Below, one piece after another: positions 9,001 to 16,953 of a DNA stretch of 64,000 nt. The translations under genes and the position numbers were made by a program. The stretch is from Nocardioides sp. URHA0020 (GTDB lineage Bacteria > Actinomycetota > Actinomycetes > Propionibacteriales > Nocardioidaceae), in contig NZ_KK211170.1 in NCBI RefSeq assembly GCF_000620705.1, positions 256,836 through 320,835 on the forward strand, in the 5' to 3' direction. Below the pieces are notes generated by a model. The model was not told where the DNA came from, ran no database searches, and was given only the letters and a program-made list of their open reading frames with translations. The first letter of the stretch is position 1; each line of letters starts with the position of its first letter.

Positions 9001-9917
9001 ACGACCGTGGCCTCGGTCGGGCCGTAGGTGTTCCACACCTCGCGCCCGGGCGCCTGCAGGCGGGCCGCGAGCTCGGCCGGGCAGGCCTCGCCGCCCATGA
9101 TCAGCAGCCGCACGGTGGCCAGCGAGGCGGCCGGCCACAGCGCGACCAGGGTCGGCACCGTCGAGACCACGGTGATGTCGTTGGCGACCAGCCAGGGGCC
9201 GACGTCGACGCCCGAGCGCACCAGGGAGCGCGGCGCCGGGACCAGGCAGGCGCCGTACGCCCAGGCGAGCCACATCTCCTCACAGCTCGCGTCGAAGGCC
9301 ACGGACAGCCCGGCCATCACACGGTCGCCCGGACCGATGGGAGCGTCCTGCAGGTACCACCGGGACTCGGCGTCGACGAAGGCGGCCGCGTTGCGGTGGG
9401 TGACGGCGACGCCCTTCGGGGTGCCGGTCGAGCCGGAGGTGAAGATGATCCACGCGTCGTCGGTGAGGTCGGGCAGGTAGTCGGCCGGGTCGTCGGCGGC
9501 TGGTGCGGACGCCGTACGACGTCGCGCGATCGCCAGGTCGTTGCCGATGACGGCCGCGACGGCGGCCTCGTCGAAGACGGTCCGCGCGCGCTCGTCGGGG
9601 TCGTCGGCGTCGACGGGGACGTACGCCGCGCCGGTGAGGAGCGTCGCGACGATGGCGACGTAGAGGTCAGTGGTGCCGGACTTGACCCGGATCCCGACCC
9701 GGTCGCCGCGGCGTACGCCCGCCTCCCGGAGCCGCCCGCCGAGCTCGCCGGCCGCCTCCTCGAGCTCGAGGTAGGTGAGCTGGTCGACGCCGCTGTCGAG
9801 CGCGACCGCGTCGGGGTGCTCCTCGATCGTCGCGGCCAGGACGTCGGCGAGCGTCCGCGGCTCGGGCGCGCGGCCGGAGGCGAGCAGCTCGGGCAGCAGC
9901 GTGGGGGACCCGGTCAC
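6039..9917 (-). CDS. Pls/PosA-type membrane peptide synthetase (poly-basic amino acid synthetase candidate)
   Basis: A 1292-residue single-module synthetase. Residues 1-490 are an adenylation domain: IIFTSGSTGTPKGV at 157-170, FDAS at 208-211, TYGPTEA at 297-303, GRADDQIKLGGRRIE at 396-410 and K485. A carrier domain follows (DDFFDFGGGS, S540). From about 600 to the end there are three blocks of membrane helices alternating with domains that have hexapeptide-like repeats, as in epsilon-poly-L-lysine synthetase. By manual alignment the specificity residues are D209 A210 E213 S252 I273 G275 T297 V305 V306 K485, close to the published lysine code DAESIGSVCK. The GTG start at 9917 is chosen because the next in-frame start (10055) would run 77 nt into the upstream gene. 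Confidence 0.88.
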   Translation of the reverse strand: MTGSPTLLPELLASGRAPEPRTLADVLAATIEEHPDAVALDSGVDQLTYLELEEAAGELGGRLREAGVRRGDRVGIRVKSGTTDLYVAIVATLLTGAAYVPVDADDPDERARTVFDEAAVAAVIGNDLAIARRRTASAPAADDPADYLPDLTDDAWIIFTSGSTGTPKGVAVTHRNAAAFVDAESRWYLQDAPIGPGDRVMAGLSVAFDASCEEMWLAWAYGACLVPAPRSLVRSGVDVGPWLVANDITVVSTVPTLVALWPAASLATVRLLIMGGEACPAELAARLQAPGREVWNTYGPTEATVVACGTILDGTDPVRIGLPLDGWDLAVVDAEGRPVAAGETGELIIGGVGLARYLDPVKDAEKYAPMPTLGWDRAYRSGDVVRNDPAGLVFGGRADDQIKLGGRRIELGEIDGQLLRLPGVVSAAAAVRSTRSGNQLLVGYLTVDAAYDDAAALELLRARMPAALVPRLAVVDSLPTRTSGKVDRDALPWPLPGAGTAGATSGLTDTQAWIAEIWADVLGAEVTSVRDDFFDFGGGSLTAAQVVGRLRERFPEVAVGDLYAHPRVGPLSAALEELVATSARNDRSVFPIPRKTQAGQLGALVGLRALAAARWLSWLALGSSVAAHRIDYLPSYPVWVLVLTTALLLTPPGRMALAAGLARLTLRGIEPGAYPRGGKVHLRVWLAGRIQEELAAAGVAGAPFFTAYARLLGARVGRGADLHALPPVTGFLRVGEGAAIEPEVDLTGHWIDGDVFHLGEIRVGRGARVGARSTLAPGAVVRANAEIAPGSLVVGEVPAAEYWSGSPAERQATHARGPWHEQAPPPGRPWLVGYAAMAVTIAALPGLGVLSGLLVVLGPVRDADSIGGALVAALPWLPLAALVGYAVLALLILALVRALSLGMSAGVHPVRSGAGICIWGTLRVLDDARTWLFPLYSSTLTPTWLRLLGARIGTGVEASTVLLLPKFASVNDYAFLADDTLLGCYELGGGWVRVEDVKIGKRAFIGNSGMAAAGRKVPKSSLVAVLSAAPRRSVAKPGTSWLGSPPTRLRRAVGTADDSRTYAPPLRLRTYRGLVEAARVVPVLLAVLLGAGVAVALLALLAAEPWLAIVLGGPVLLLGGVVAALVTAAAKWTIVGRHRPSEHPLWSGFVWRNELADTFTEVLAAPWFAAVTQGTVALNVWLRLLGATIGTGVWCDTYWLPETDLVELRDGSTVNHGCVVQTHLFHDRVLAMDAVVLKAGATLGPNSVILPAATIGRHATVGPASLVMRGESVPSRTRWIGNPVGPWEGPES

Positions 9918-9978
9918 ATCGGCGGATTGTGGCGGGTCGGGATGAACAGCAGGCGTCGAGGTCTCCCTGGTGGGACGG

Positions 9979-11121
9979 TCACCCGGTCTCCGCGAGGAGG
10001 TCGAGGCTGTAGCGCGCCAGCGCGGCACGGTCGTCGGCGACGTCTCGCAGCGCATCGGTCACCGGCGCGCCGAGCAGCTCCCACGGGACGGACGAGAGCC
10101 CGGTGAAGAGGAGCAGCTGCACCGCGTGAGCCCGGCGCACGACCGCGGTCGGCACGTCACAGCCCTCGGCGCGGAGCCCGGCGACGTACGACGTCAGCAG
10201 CCGGTCGTCCAGCGCGCCGAGCCCGCCGAGGTCGGCCGCGCGTCGGCGTCCGGTCTGCACGTCGCCGACCAGGAGCTGGGCCAGGTCGAAGCCGATCGGC
10301 AGCGGGTTCCAGAAGTTGAAGTCGATCAGCACGAAGCCCGGGCGGCCCCCGACGGCCAGCAGGTTGTTGGGGCAGGCGTCGCCGTGGCCGGTCAGCACCG
10401 GCGCGGCCATGAGCTCCGCGCCGAGCCGCTCCAGCCGCTCCGCGGCCGCGCACAGTCGCTGCCGCAGGTCCGGCTCGAAGGCGGCCGCGACCAGGGGGTG
10501 CTGCCACAGGCCGTCGTCGTGGAGCATCGGCACGACCTGCACGGCGAGCCGGCCTCGGAGGTACATCCCGATGTCCCACTCCAGGCCGCCGACCGCGGCG
10601 AGCGGCGCCACGGCGCGGCTCGCGGCGAGCCGGCCCATCAGGTGGGCGGCCCGCTCGTACCGGTCGGCGTCCCAGGTCGCGGGCACCACCTCGAGGTCCT
10701 CGAGCCAGACCGCCGCGGACTTCTCGTCGAGGTCGTAGACGCCGAGCGCCCTGGGCATCCCGAGCCCGTCGGGCAGGCGCCGGGCCAGGTCGGAGCGGTA
10801 GACCTCGGCCTCGGTGCGCCACGGCACCATGCGGGCCGCCTCCTCGCGCAGGGCGGGCGGGACGTCGGCGAAGAAGGGCGAGCGCGACCACTCCTGGACC
10901 TGCTTGACGAAGAGCGAGAACGGCCGGTCCTGTCCCTCGGCGCGCGCCGTCCCGTGGACCCGGTGGCGTCCCGCGGTCGTGATGGACGCGAGGTCGTAGT
11001 CGACCTCGTCGACGCGTACGCCGGACAACGACGTCACGTCGAGTCCGAGCAGCGCGGCCACCATCGCCCGCAGCACCTCGTCGGAGACGTCCGCGGCACC
11101 GAGCAGGCGCCGGTCACCCAT
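9979..11121 (-). CDS. Aminoglycoside phosphotransferase (APH) family protein
   Basis: A 380-residue protein of the APH / choline kinase fold. The catalytic loop is HGDACPNNLL and the metal-binding motif is VLIDFNFWNP, where DFN stands in for the more usual DFE or DFG. Substrates of this family range from aminoglycosides to small metabolites, and the sequence does not decide. It lies 61 nt upstream of the Pls-type synthetase on the same strand, so it may be the first gene of that operon. A role in polymer metabolism or transfer is speculative. The start at 11121 (MGDRRLL) is preferred to an ATG 60 nt upstream that would overlap the divergent promoter region. Confidence 0.82.
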   Translation of the reverse strand: MGDRRLLGAADVSDEVLRAMVAALLGLDVTSLSGVRVDEVDYDLASITTAGRHRVHGTARAEGQDRPFSLFVKQVQEWSRSPFFADVPPALREEAARMVPWRTEAEVYRSDLARRLPDGLGMPRALGVYDLDEKSAAVWLEDLEVVPATWDADRYERAAHLMGRLAASRAVAPLAAVGGLEWDIGMYLRGRLAVQVVPMLHDDGLWQHPLVAAAFEPDLRQRLCAAAERLERLGAELMAAPVLTGHGDACPNNLLAVGGRPGFVLIDFNFWNPLPIGFDLAQLLVGDVQTGRRRAADLGGLGALDDRLLTSYVAGLRAEGCDVPTAVVRRAHAVQLLLFTGLSSVPWELLGAPVTDALRDVADDRAALARYSLDLLAETG

Positions 11122-11174
11122 GCCTCCGGAGCGTACGACGGTTTGCCGTTCAACGGGTCGGGTACGCGTGATGC

Positions 11175-12548
11175 ATGCCACACATCGAGGCCGATCAGAC
11201 GCCGCCCACGGCGCCCAAGAAGGACAAGACCCGCTACCTCTACCTGGCCGTGATCGTCGCCGTGGCGCTCGGCATCCTGGTGGGCTTCCTCTTCCCCGAC
11301 TTCGCGGTCAAGCTGGCGCCGCTGGGGACCGGGTTCGTCGCCCTGGTGAAGATGATGATCCAGCCGGTCATCTTCTGCACGATCGTGATCGGCGTCGGAT
11401 CGGTCGCGAGCGCCGCACGGGTCGGGAAGGTCGGCGGTCTCGCGCTCGGCTACTTCCTGACCATGTCGACCTTCGCGCTCGCGATCGGGCTCGTGGTGGG
11501 CAACCTGATCAAGCCGGGTGCGGGCCTCCAAGTGACCGAGGCGCTCTCGTCCGCGGGCCAGGAGCAGGCGGCAGCGGGGCACGGCAGCACCACCGAGTTC
11601 GCGCTCGGGATCATCCCGACCTCGCTCTTCTCCGCGCTCACCTCGGGCGATGTGCTCCAGGCGCTCTTCGTCGCGCTGCTGGTCGGCTTCGCGCTGCAGG
11701 GCATGGGCCGCGCCGGCAAGCCGATCCTGCACGTCGTCGAGCACCTCCAGCGGCTCGTCTTCCGGATCCTCGCGATGATCATGTGGGCCGCCCCGGTCGG
11801 TGCGTTCGGTGCGATGGCGGCCGTGGTGGGCGCGACCGGCGTCGATGCCCTCAAGAGCCTCGCCCTGCTGATGGTCGCGTTCTACATCACCTGCGCGATC
11901 TTCGTCTTCTTCGTCCTCGGCACGGTGCTCAGGCTGGCCGCGGGGGTCAGCGTCTTCAGCCTGCTGAAGTACCTCGCCCGCGAGTTCCTGCTGATCGTCT
12001 CGACCTCGTCCTCGGAGACCGCCCTGCCGCGGCTGATCGCGAAGATGGAGCACGCCGGGGTGGACAAGACGACGGTCGGCGTCGTCGTGCCGACGGGCTA
12101 CTCCTTCAACCTCGATGGCACCGCGATCTACCTGACGATGGCGACGCTCTTCATCGCGGAGGCGATGGGCGACCCGCTCTCGATCGGCGAGCAGATCTCG
12201 CTGCTGGCCTTCATGATCATCGCGTCCAAGGGTGCGGCCGGTGTCTCGGGCGCCGGCATGGCGACCCTCGCCGGCGGGCTCAGCTCGCACCGCCCCGAGC
12301 TCGTCGACGGCGTCGGCCTGATCGTGGGCATCGACCGCTTCATGTCCGAGGCCCGCGCACTGACCAACTTCGCCGGCAACGCCATCGCGACCGTGCTGAT
12401 CGGGCACTGGACCGGCGGCCTCGACCGGGACCGCCTCGACCAGGTGCTGGCCGGCGAGCGGCCGTTCGACGAGGCGACCATGGTCGACTACGGCGACGAC
12501 GACCTCGAGCGGGAGTCCGAGGAACGGGCGACTGCCGCGTCGGTCTGA
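11175..12548 (+). CDS. Dicarboxylate/amino acid:cation symporter (DctA/GltP family)
   Basis: A 457-residue inner-membrane carrier that couples uptake of C4-dicarboxylates or glutamate/aspartate to protons or sodium. Family marks are the serine-rich hairpin STSSSETALPRLIAKME, VPTGYSFNLDGTAIYLT (NLDGTA), the second hairpin around SKGAAGVSGAGMA, and DRFMSEARALTNFAGNAIAT with cation and substrate ligands. About eight membrane helices begin at residue 21, and an acidic C-terminal tail follows. The substrate cannot be fixed from sequence. It is divergent from the APH-family gene with 53 bp between, and ends 7 bp from the convergent acyl-CoA dehydrogenase gene. Confidence 0.92.
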   Translation: MPHIEADQTPPTAPKKDKTRYLYLAVIVAVALGILVGFLFPDFAVKLAPLGTGFVALVKMMIQPVIFCTIVIGVGSVASAARVGKVGGLALGYFLTMSTFALAIGLVVGNLIKPGAGLQVTEALSSAGQEQAAAGHGSTTEFALGIIPTSLFSALTSGDVLQALFVALLVGFALQGMGRAGKPILHVVEHLQRLVFRILAMIMWAAPVGAFGAMAAVVGATGVDALKSLALLMVAFYITCAIFVFFVLGTVLRLAAGVSVFSLLKYLAREFLLIVSTSSSETALPRLIAKMEHAGVDKTTVGVVVPTGYSFNLDGTAIYLTMATLFIAEAMGDPLSIGEQISLLAFMIIASKGAAGVSGAGMATLAGGLSSHRPELVDGVGLIVGIDRFMSEARALTNFAGNAIATVLIGHWTGGLDRDRLDQVLAGERPFDEATMVDYGDDDLERESEERATAASV

Positions 12549-12555
12549 GCGAAGC

Positions 12556-14199
12556 TCAGACGACCGGCGTCGCGCGCTCCACGATCGCGCGCAGGTCGCC
12601 GCCGTCGAGGGTCCCGAAGACGCCGTCGTACGACGAGCCGAGGCGTGAGGCGCAGAAGACGTCGGCCACCTCCGGGGGAGCGAAGCGCACCAGGAGCGAG
12701 CCCTGCAGGCAGAGCGCCATCCGTACGGCCAGCCGCCGCGCGTTGACCTCCATCGAGTCCGGGTCGCCCATGAGGGAGTCGAGCAGGGCGAGGGTGTCCT
12801 GGATCGCGCGGTCGAGGCGAGCGTCGCCGCCCCGCGCCCGGCCGACCTCGGTGATCCAGGCGTCCAGCACCTCCGGCTCGCGGCCCAGCGCGCGCAGCAC
12901 GTCGAGCGCGTTGACGTTGCCGGAGCCCTCCCACACGGAGTTGAGCGGCGCCTCGCGGTAGAGCAGCGGCAGGCCGGACTCCTCGACGTACCCGTTGCCG
13001 CCCAGGCACTCGAGCGCCTCGGCGACCGCGGCCGGCGTGCGCTTGCAGACCCAGAACTTCGACAACGGCAGCGCGATCCGGCGCAGCGCCGCCTCGTGCG
13101 GGTCGTTGCGGTCGTCGACGGCGGACGCGAGCCGGATCGACAGCGCCGTCGCGGCCTCGGCCTCGACCGCGAGATCGGCCAGCACGTTCTGCATCAGCGG
13201 CTTGTCGATCAGCAGCGAGCCGAAGGCCGAGCGGTGCGCCGCGTGCCACGCCGCCTCGTTGACCGCGCGCCGGATCAGCGACGTCGAGCCGAGCACGCAG
13301 TCGAGCCGCGTCGCCGCGACCATCTCGATGATCGTGCGCACCCCGCGGCCCTCGTCGCCCAGACGCTGCGCCAGGGTGCCCTCGAGCTCCAGCTCCGAGG
13401 ACGCGTTGGACCGGTTGCCCAGCTTGTCCTTAAGGCGTACGACGTCCAGCCGGTTGCGGGTCCCGTCCGGCAGCACGCGCGGCACGACGAAGCACGTCAC
13501 CCCGCCGGCGGCCTGGGCGAGCACCAGGAAGACGTCGTTCATCGGCGCCGAGGTGAACCACTTGTGCCCGTGCAGCGTGTACTCGCCGTCGACCGCCGTG
13601 GGGCGCGCCTCCGTGACGTTGGCCCGGACGTCCGAGCCGCCCTGCTTCTCCGTCATCCCCATCCCGGCGAGCGCGCCCCGCTTGGTCGACGCCGCCCGCA
13701 GGCCGGGGTCGTAGGACGTCGAGGCGAGCAGCGGCGTCCACTCCTTCGCGAGCGCGTCGTCGGCCCGCAGGGCGGGCACCGCGGCGTACGTCATGGAGAT
13801 CGGGCAGCCGTGGCCCGGCTCGGTGTGCGACCAGGCCATGAAGCCGGCCGCGCGGCGGACGTGGGCGTACGGCGAGTCCGACTCCCACGGCGTCGCGGCC
13901 AGGCCGTGACCGACCGCCCGCTCCATCAGCCAGTGCCACGACGGGTGGAAGGCCACCTCGTCGATCCGGTTGCCGTAGCGGTCGTACGGCGTCAACTGCG
14001 GGTGGTGCTCGTTGGCCAGCATCCCGTGCTCGCGGGCCTCGGCGGTGCCGGCGAGGGCGCCGATCGGGGCGAGGTCGTCGACGACCTCGGCGGCCGCGTG
14101 CCGGGTGACCGCGTCGACCAGGGCGGCGTCGCCCGTGACGATGTTGTGACCAACCAGGAGCGGGGCTTGGTTCGTGGCTACCCGGATGTCGGAACTCAT
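12556..14199 (-). CDS. Acyl-CoA dehydrogenase family protein, AidB-like
   Basis: A 547-residue FAD protein. The length and the motifs GMGMTEKQGGSDVRAN and ECLGGNGYVEES...WEGSGNVNALDVLRAL place it in the AidB group rather than with the shorter (about 380-residue) beta-oxidation enzymes. Escherichia coli AidB is induced by alkylating agents and binds DNA. Whether this one does is unknown, and an isovaleryl-CoA-like activity is an alternative. Only 17 bp separate it from the divergent YihY gene, and both appear to be leaderless and to share one -10 region (TACCGT on this strand, 6 nt before ATG). Confidence 0.9.
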   Translation of the reverse strand: MSSDIRVATNQAPLLVGHNIVTGDAALVDAVTRHAAAEVVDDLAPIGALAGTAEAREHGMLANEHHPQLTPYDRYGNRIDEVAFHPSWHWLMERAVGHGLAATPWESDSPYAHVRRAAGFMAWSHTEPGHGCPISMTYAAVPALRADDALAKEWTPLLASTSYDPGLRAASTKRGALAGMGMTEKQGGSDVRANVTEARPTAVDGEYTLHGHKWFTSAPMNDVFLVLAQAAGGVTCFVVPRVLPDGTRNRLDVVRLKDKLGNRSNASSELELEGTLAQRLGDEGRGVRTIIEMVAATRLDCVLGSTSLIRRAVNEAAWHAAHRSAFGSLLIDKPLMQNVLADLAVEAEAATALSIRLASAVDDRNDPHEAALRRIALPLSKFWVCKRTPAAVAEALECLGGNGYVEESGLPLLYREAPLNSVWEGSGNVNALDVLRALGREPEVLDAWITEVGRARGGDARLDRAIQDTLALLDSLMGDPDSMEVNARRLAVRMALCLQGSLLVRFAPPEVADVFCASRLGSSYDGVFGTLDGGDLRAIVERATPVV

Positions 14200-14204
14200 G
14201 TGTC

Positions 14205-14211
14205 TACGGTA
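14205..14211. promoter_or_regulatory. Shared palindromic -10 region of two divergent leaderless genes
   Basis: Within TCTACGGTAGA, the plus strand reads TACGGT (14205-14210) and the minus strand reads TACCGT (14211-14206). Each is followed by exactly 6 nt and then an ATG (14217 plus, 14199 minus). Transcription would start at or next to each start codon. No ribosome binding site fits in the 17-bp gap. Confidence 0.55.
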
Positions 14212-14216
14212 GATCC

Positions 14217-15200
14217 ATGGGTGCGGTGGAGGGTGCGGAGAGTCCCGCCACCCCCACGACGCAAGCGTCGCTCGCCGCCTGGCTGAGGCGCACCCGTGAC
14301 CTCGTCTGGCGCCTGGTCGTCGCCACCGTCGGCAGCTGCATGCGCTACCGGGTCACCGGCCTGGCGGCCGAGGCCGCCTTCTTCGCCGTGCTCTCCGTGC
14401 CGCCGCTGATCTTCGCGATGGCCGGCGCGATCGGCTTCGTCACCGACCAGTTCAGCCCGGCTCAGGTGGCCGACATCCGCCAGGCGGTCATCGACCTCTC
14501 CGAGCAGGCGCTGACCCAGAGCGCGGTCAACAAGATCATCGAGCCGACCATCGACGACGTCCTCGCGGGCGGCCGGTTCGACATCATCTCGCTCGGCTTC
14601 GTGCTGGCGCTGTGGTCCGGCTCGCGGGCCATGCACGTCTTCGTCGACACCATCACGATCATGCACGGGCTCGGCGGCCACCGCGGGATCGTGAAGACCC
14701 GGGCGCTCTCGTTCGGGCTGTACGTGCTGGCGATGGTGCTGGGAGTCTTCATGATCCCGCTGGTGGTCGCCGGACCGGGACTGGTCCAGGACTGGCTGCC
14801 CGAGCGCCTCGACCTCCTCAACGGCTTCTACTGGCCGTTCGTGGTGGTGATCAGCATCTGCTTCCTCGCGACGCTCTACCACGTGTCGGTCCCGGTGCGG
14901 ACCAACTGGAGCTTCAACCTCCCGGGCGCGACGTTCGCGCTCACCGGCTGGGTGCTCGGCTCCTACCTGCTGCGCTGGTTCCTCACCGCCACGTCCGCGG
15001 ACTCGCGCTCCATCTACGGCCCGCTCGCCGCACCGATCGCGGTCCTGCTCTGGCTCTACCTGGTCTCGATCGCGGTGCTGATCGGCGCGGCGGTCAACGC
15101 CGCCTTCGACACGGTCTTCCCGCAGTCCTCGACCATGATCGCCAGATCTGAGCTCGTCCAGCGGCTACGTCGCATCGGTTCGCGCCAGGAGACCGACTAG
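14217..15200 (+). CDS. YihY/BrkB family membrane protein
   Basis: A 327-residue integral membrane protein with about six helices. The N-terminal signature RVTGLAAEAAFFAVLSVPP and the C-terminal IYGPLAAPIAVLLWLYLVS are typical of the YihY/BrkB family (once called ribonuclease BN in error). The biochemical role is not established; some members affect serum resistance. The start ATG lies 6 nt after a -10-like TACGGT, consistent with a leaderless transcript. The K+ channel gene begins 10 nt after the stop, so the two may be co-transcribed. Confidence 0.9.
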   Translation: MGAVEGAESPATPTTQASLAAWLRRTRDLVWRLVVATVGSCMRYRVTGLAAEAAFFAVLSVPPLIFAMAGAIGFVTDQFSPAQVADIRQAVIDLSEQALTQSAVNKIIEPTIDDVLAGGRFDIISLGFVLALWSGSRAMHVFVDTITIMHGLGGHRGIVKTRALSFGLYVLAMVLGVFMIPLVVAGPGLVQDWLPERLDLLNGFYWPFVVVISICFLATLYHVSVPVRTNWSFNLPGATFALTGWVLGSYLLRWFLTATSADSRSIYGPLAAPIAVLLWLYLVSIAVLIGAAVNAAFDTVFPQSSTMIARSELVQRLRRIGSRQETD

Positions 15201-15210
15201 ATTCACCCCC

Positions 15211-16320
15211 GTGGCGGACGACTCCAGCGAAATCGGGCAGGGCACGGGCCGCAGCGTCGGCCTGATCTCGCTCCCGGACCCGGTGCAGTCCCCGCTGTGG
15301 CAGCTGGGCAAGCGCCTGCTGCTGGCGCTGGCGATCCTCTTCGGCACCGTCCTGATCGTCTACCTCGACCGCGGGGCCTACCGCGACGGCAACGACCCGC
15401 CGGGCTACGGGGTCAACCTGGTCGACTCGATCTACTACACGACGGTCACCCTGAGCACGACCGGCTACGGCGACATCGCGCCGGTCGCGCCGCACGCCAG
15501 GCTGATCAACGCGTTCGTGATCACCCCGCTCCGCATCGCCTTCCTGGTGCTGTTGATCGGGACCACCCTCGAGGTGCTCGCCTCGCAGGGTCGCCGGATG
15601 TTTCGCATCGCCCGTTGGAGGAAGCGCATGGGAGCCCACGTGGTGGTGATCGGCTACGGCACCAAGGGCCGGGCCGCCGTCGACACGATCGTCAACAACG
15701 GGCTGACCCGGGAGTCGATCGTCGTGGTCGACCCGGGGGCCGAGGCTCTCCAGGAGGCGCACGCCGACGGGCTGGCGGTCGTCACCGGCGACGCGACGCG
15801 ACGCGACGTGCTGCGGCGCGCCGGGGTGGGGGAGGCCGACCAGGTCATCATCACCACCAACCGCGACGACTCCAACGTGCTGGCCACGCTCACGGTGCGC
15901 CAGCTCAACCCCGAGGTCTGGATCGTCGCCGCCTGCCGCGAGCAGGAGAACGTCGCCCTGATGCGCCAGTCCGGTGCCAACTCCGTCATCACGTCCTCCG
16001 ACGCGGTCGGCCGACTGCTCGGGCTCTCCTCGCTGTCGCCCACCCTCGGGCAGGTGATGGAGGACCTGCTGACGTACGGCGAGGGCCTCGAGGTCGCCGA
16101 GCGGGACCTGATCGTGTCCGAGGTGGGCAAGCAGCCGCAGCAGCTGCCCGACCAGGTGATCTCCGTCGTCCGCGACGAGAAGGTCTACCGCTACTTCGAC
16201 CCGGTGGTCACCCAGCTCGCCCGCGGCGACCGGCTCATCGTCGTACGACCGGCGCGCGAGCTGCCGTGGGCGCCGCGCCCCGGCACCCACAACGAGGAGC
16301 TCGCGACCGACGACGACTGA
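15211..16320 (+). CDS. Potassium channel with RCK (TrkA-N/TrkA-C) domain
   Basis: A 369-residue two-helix potassium channel. The first helix is at about residues 34-52. The selectivity filter is TLSTTGYGDIAP (T84-D88), and the second helix is at about 95-115. A cytoplasmic RCK domain starts at about residue 140 with the Rossmann motif VVIGYGTKGRAAVD, followed by a TrkA-C-like region, as in MthK. It should gate K+ flux in response to a ligand such as Ca2+, NAD(H) or a nucleotide. The start is GTG at 15211, just after the YihY gene. A second channel-like protein with a different pore is encoded at 22897. Confidence 0.92.
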   Translation: MADDSSEIGQGTGRSVGLISLPDPVQSPLWQLGKRLLLALAILFGTVLIVYLDRGAYRDGNDPPGYGVNLVDSIYYTTVTLSTTGYGDIAPVAPHARLINAFVITPLRIAFLVLLIGTTLEVLASQGRRMFRIARWRKRMGAHVVVIGYGTKGRAAVDTIVNNGLTRESIVVVDPGAEALQEAHADGLAVVTGDATRRDVLRRAGVGEADQVIITTNRDDSNVLATLTVRQLNPEVWIVAACREQENVALMRQSGANSVITSSDAVGRLLGLSSLSPTLGQVMEDLLTYGEGLEVAERDLIVSEVGKQPQQLPDQVISVVRDEKVYRYFDPVVTQLARGDRLIVVRPARELPWAPRPGTHNEELATDDD

Positions 16321-16334
16321 TCTCATCCGGTGGG

Positions 16335-16387
16335 GTGAGCCGCCGCCGGGTCGTCGGTTGCATCCTGGTCTGGCCCCGGCGGCTCAC
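16335..16387. terminator. Stem-loop between convergent genes
   Basis: GTGAGCCGCCG (16335-16345) pairs with CGGCGGCTCAC (16377-16387), an 11-bp stem with a 31-nt loop that is itself GC-rich. It lies between the convergent channel and STAS genes and could end transcription in both directions. No T-run is present. Confidence 0.4.
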
Positions 16388-16476
16388 ACGTCGGGTCTCG
16401 TTGCTCGGGGTGACGGGGACCGACTGGTGAGGCGCCGGGTGTCCAGCCGTGACATCAGCGGTGCCCTGAGCCGTCG

Positions 16477-16815
16477 TCAGGACCCTGCCGTGATGCTCCG
16501 GTCGTCGTCGGGCAGCCCGAAGACCCGGTCGAGGCGGATGATCGAGCACAGCCGCACGAACTGCGGGCTGGCCTCCACGAACTCCATCGTCCCGCCGTCG
16601 GCGGCGACGGAGGCGTGGGCACGGGCGAAGACCCCGAGGGCCGAGGCGTCGACGAACGACACGCCTGAGACGTCGATGACGATGCGGGAGCAGCCGCGGG
16701 CCACCGCCTCCCGCAGGCTGATGGCGACGTCGTTCGCGGAGAAGATGTCGAGGTCGCCCCTGGCGGCTACGGTGCCCGTCGGCGGATCGAGGGTGAGGTC
16801 GATCGAGAGGTCCAT
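16477..16815 (-). CDS. STAS domain protein, anti-sigma factor antagonist type
   Basis: A 112-residue single STAS domain. The phosphorylation-site region reads DVSGVSFVDASALGVF, with the conserved serine in DASAL, as in SpoIIAA/RsbV proteins that release a sigma factor when dephosphorylated. ARGDLDIFSAND is the usual N-terminal strand. The start at 16815 (MDLSIDL) is chosen because sequence further upstream does not look like STAS. No kinase or sigma gene is adjacent. A SpoIIE-type phosphatase at 46023-47705 is a possible but unlinked partner. Confidence 0.85.
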   Translation of the reverse strand: MDLSIDLTLDPPTGTVAARGDLDIFSANDVAISLREAVARGCSRIVIDVSGVSFVDASALGVFARAHASVAADGGTMEFVEASPQFVRLCSIIRLDRVFGLPDDDRSITAGS

Positions 16816-16953
16816 GCTGGGGTCCGGTCTGTCGGTGGAACGACCGGGTACAGAGGCGCCAGGTGCAGCGGATCGCGAGAAGTTCTCGGGTCTGCCTCTG
16901 TGATATCCCACGCCAGCCTCAACGCGGCACACCCCACGGGGTGACGGTGAGGG

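Noticed and set aside
9918..10055. An N-terminal extension of the peptide synthetase to ATG 10055.
   Set aside because: It would overlap the upstream gene by 77 nt, and the extra 46 residues look like low-complexity read-through.
7194..10106. A 970-codon open frame on the plus strand opposite the peptide synthetase gene.
   Set aside because: It is antisense to a strongly supported coding region, its translation is Arg/Gly/Asp-rich without domains, and long antisense frames are expected at this GC content.
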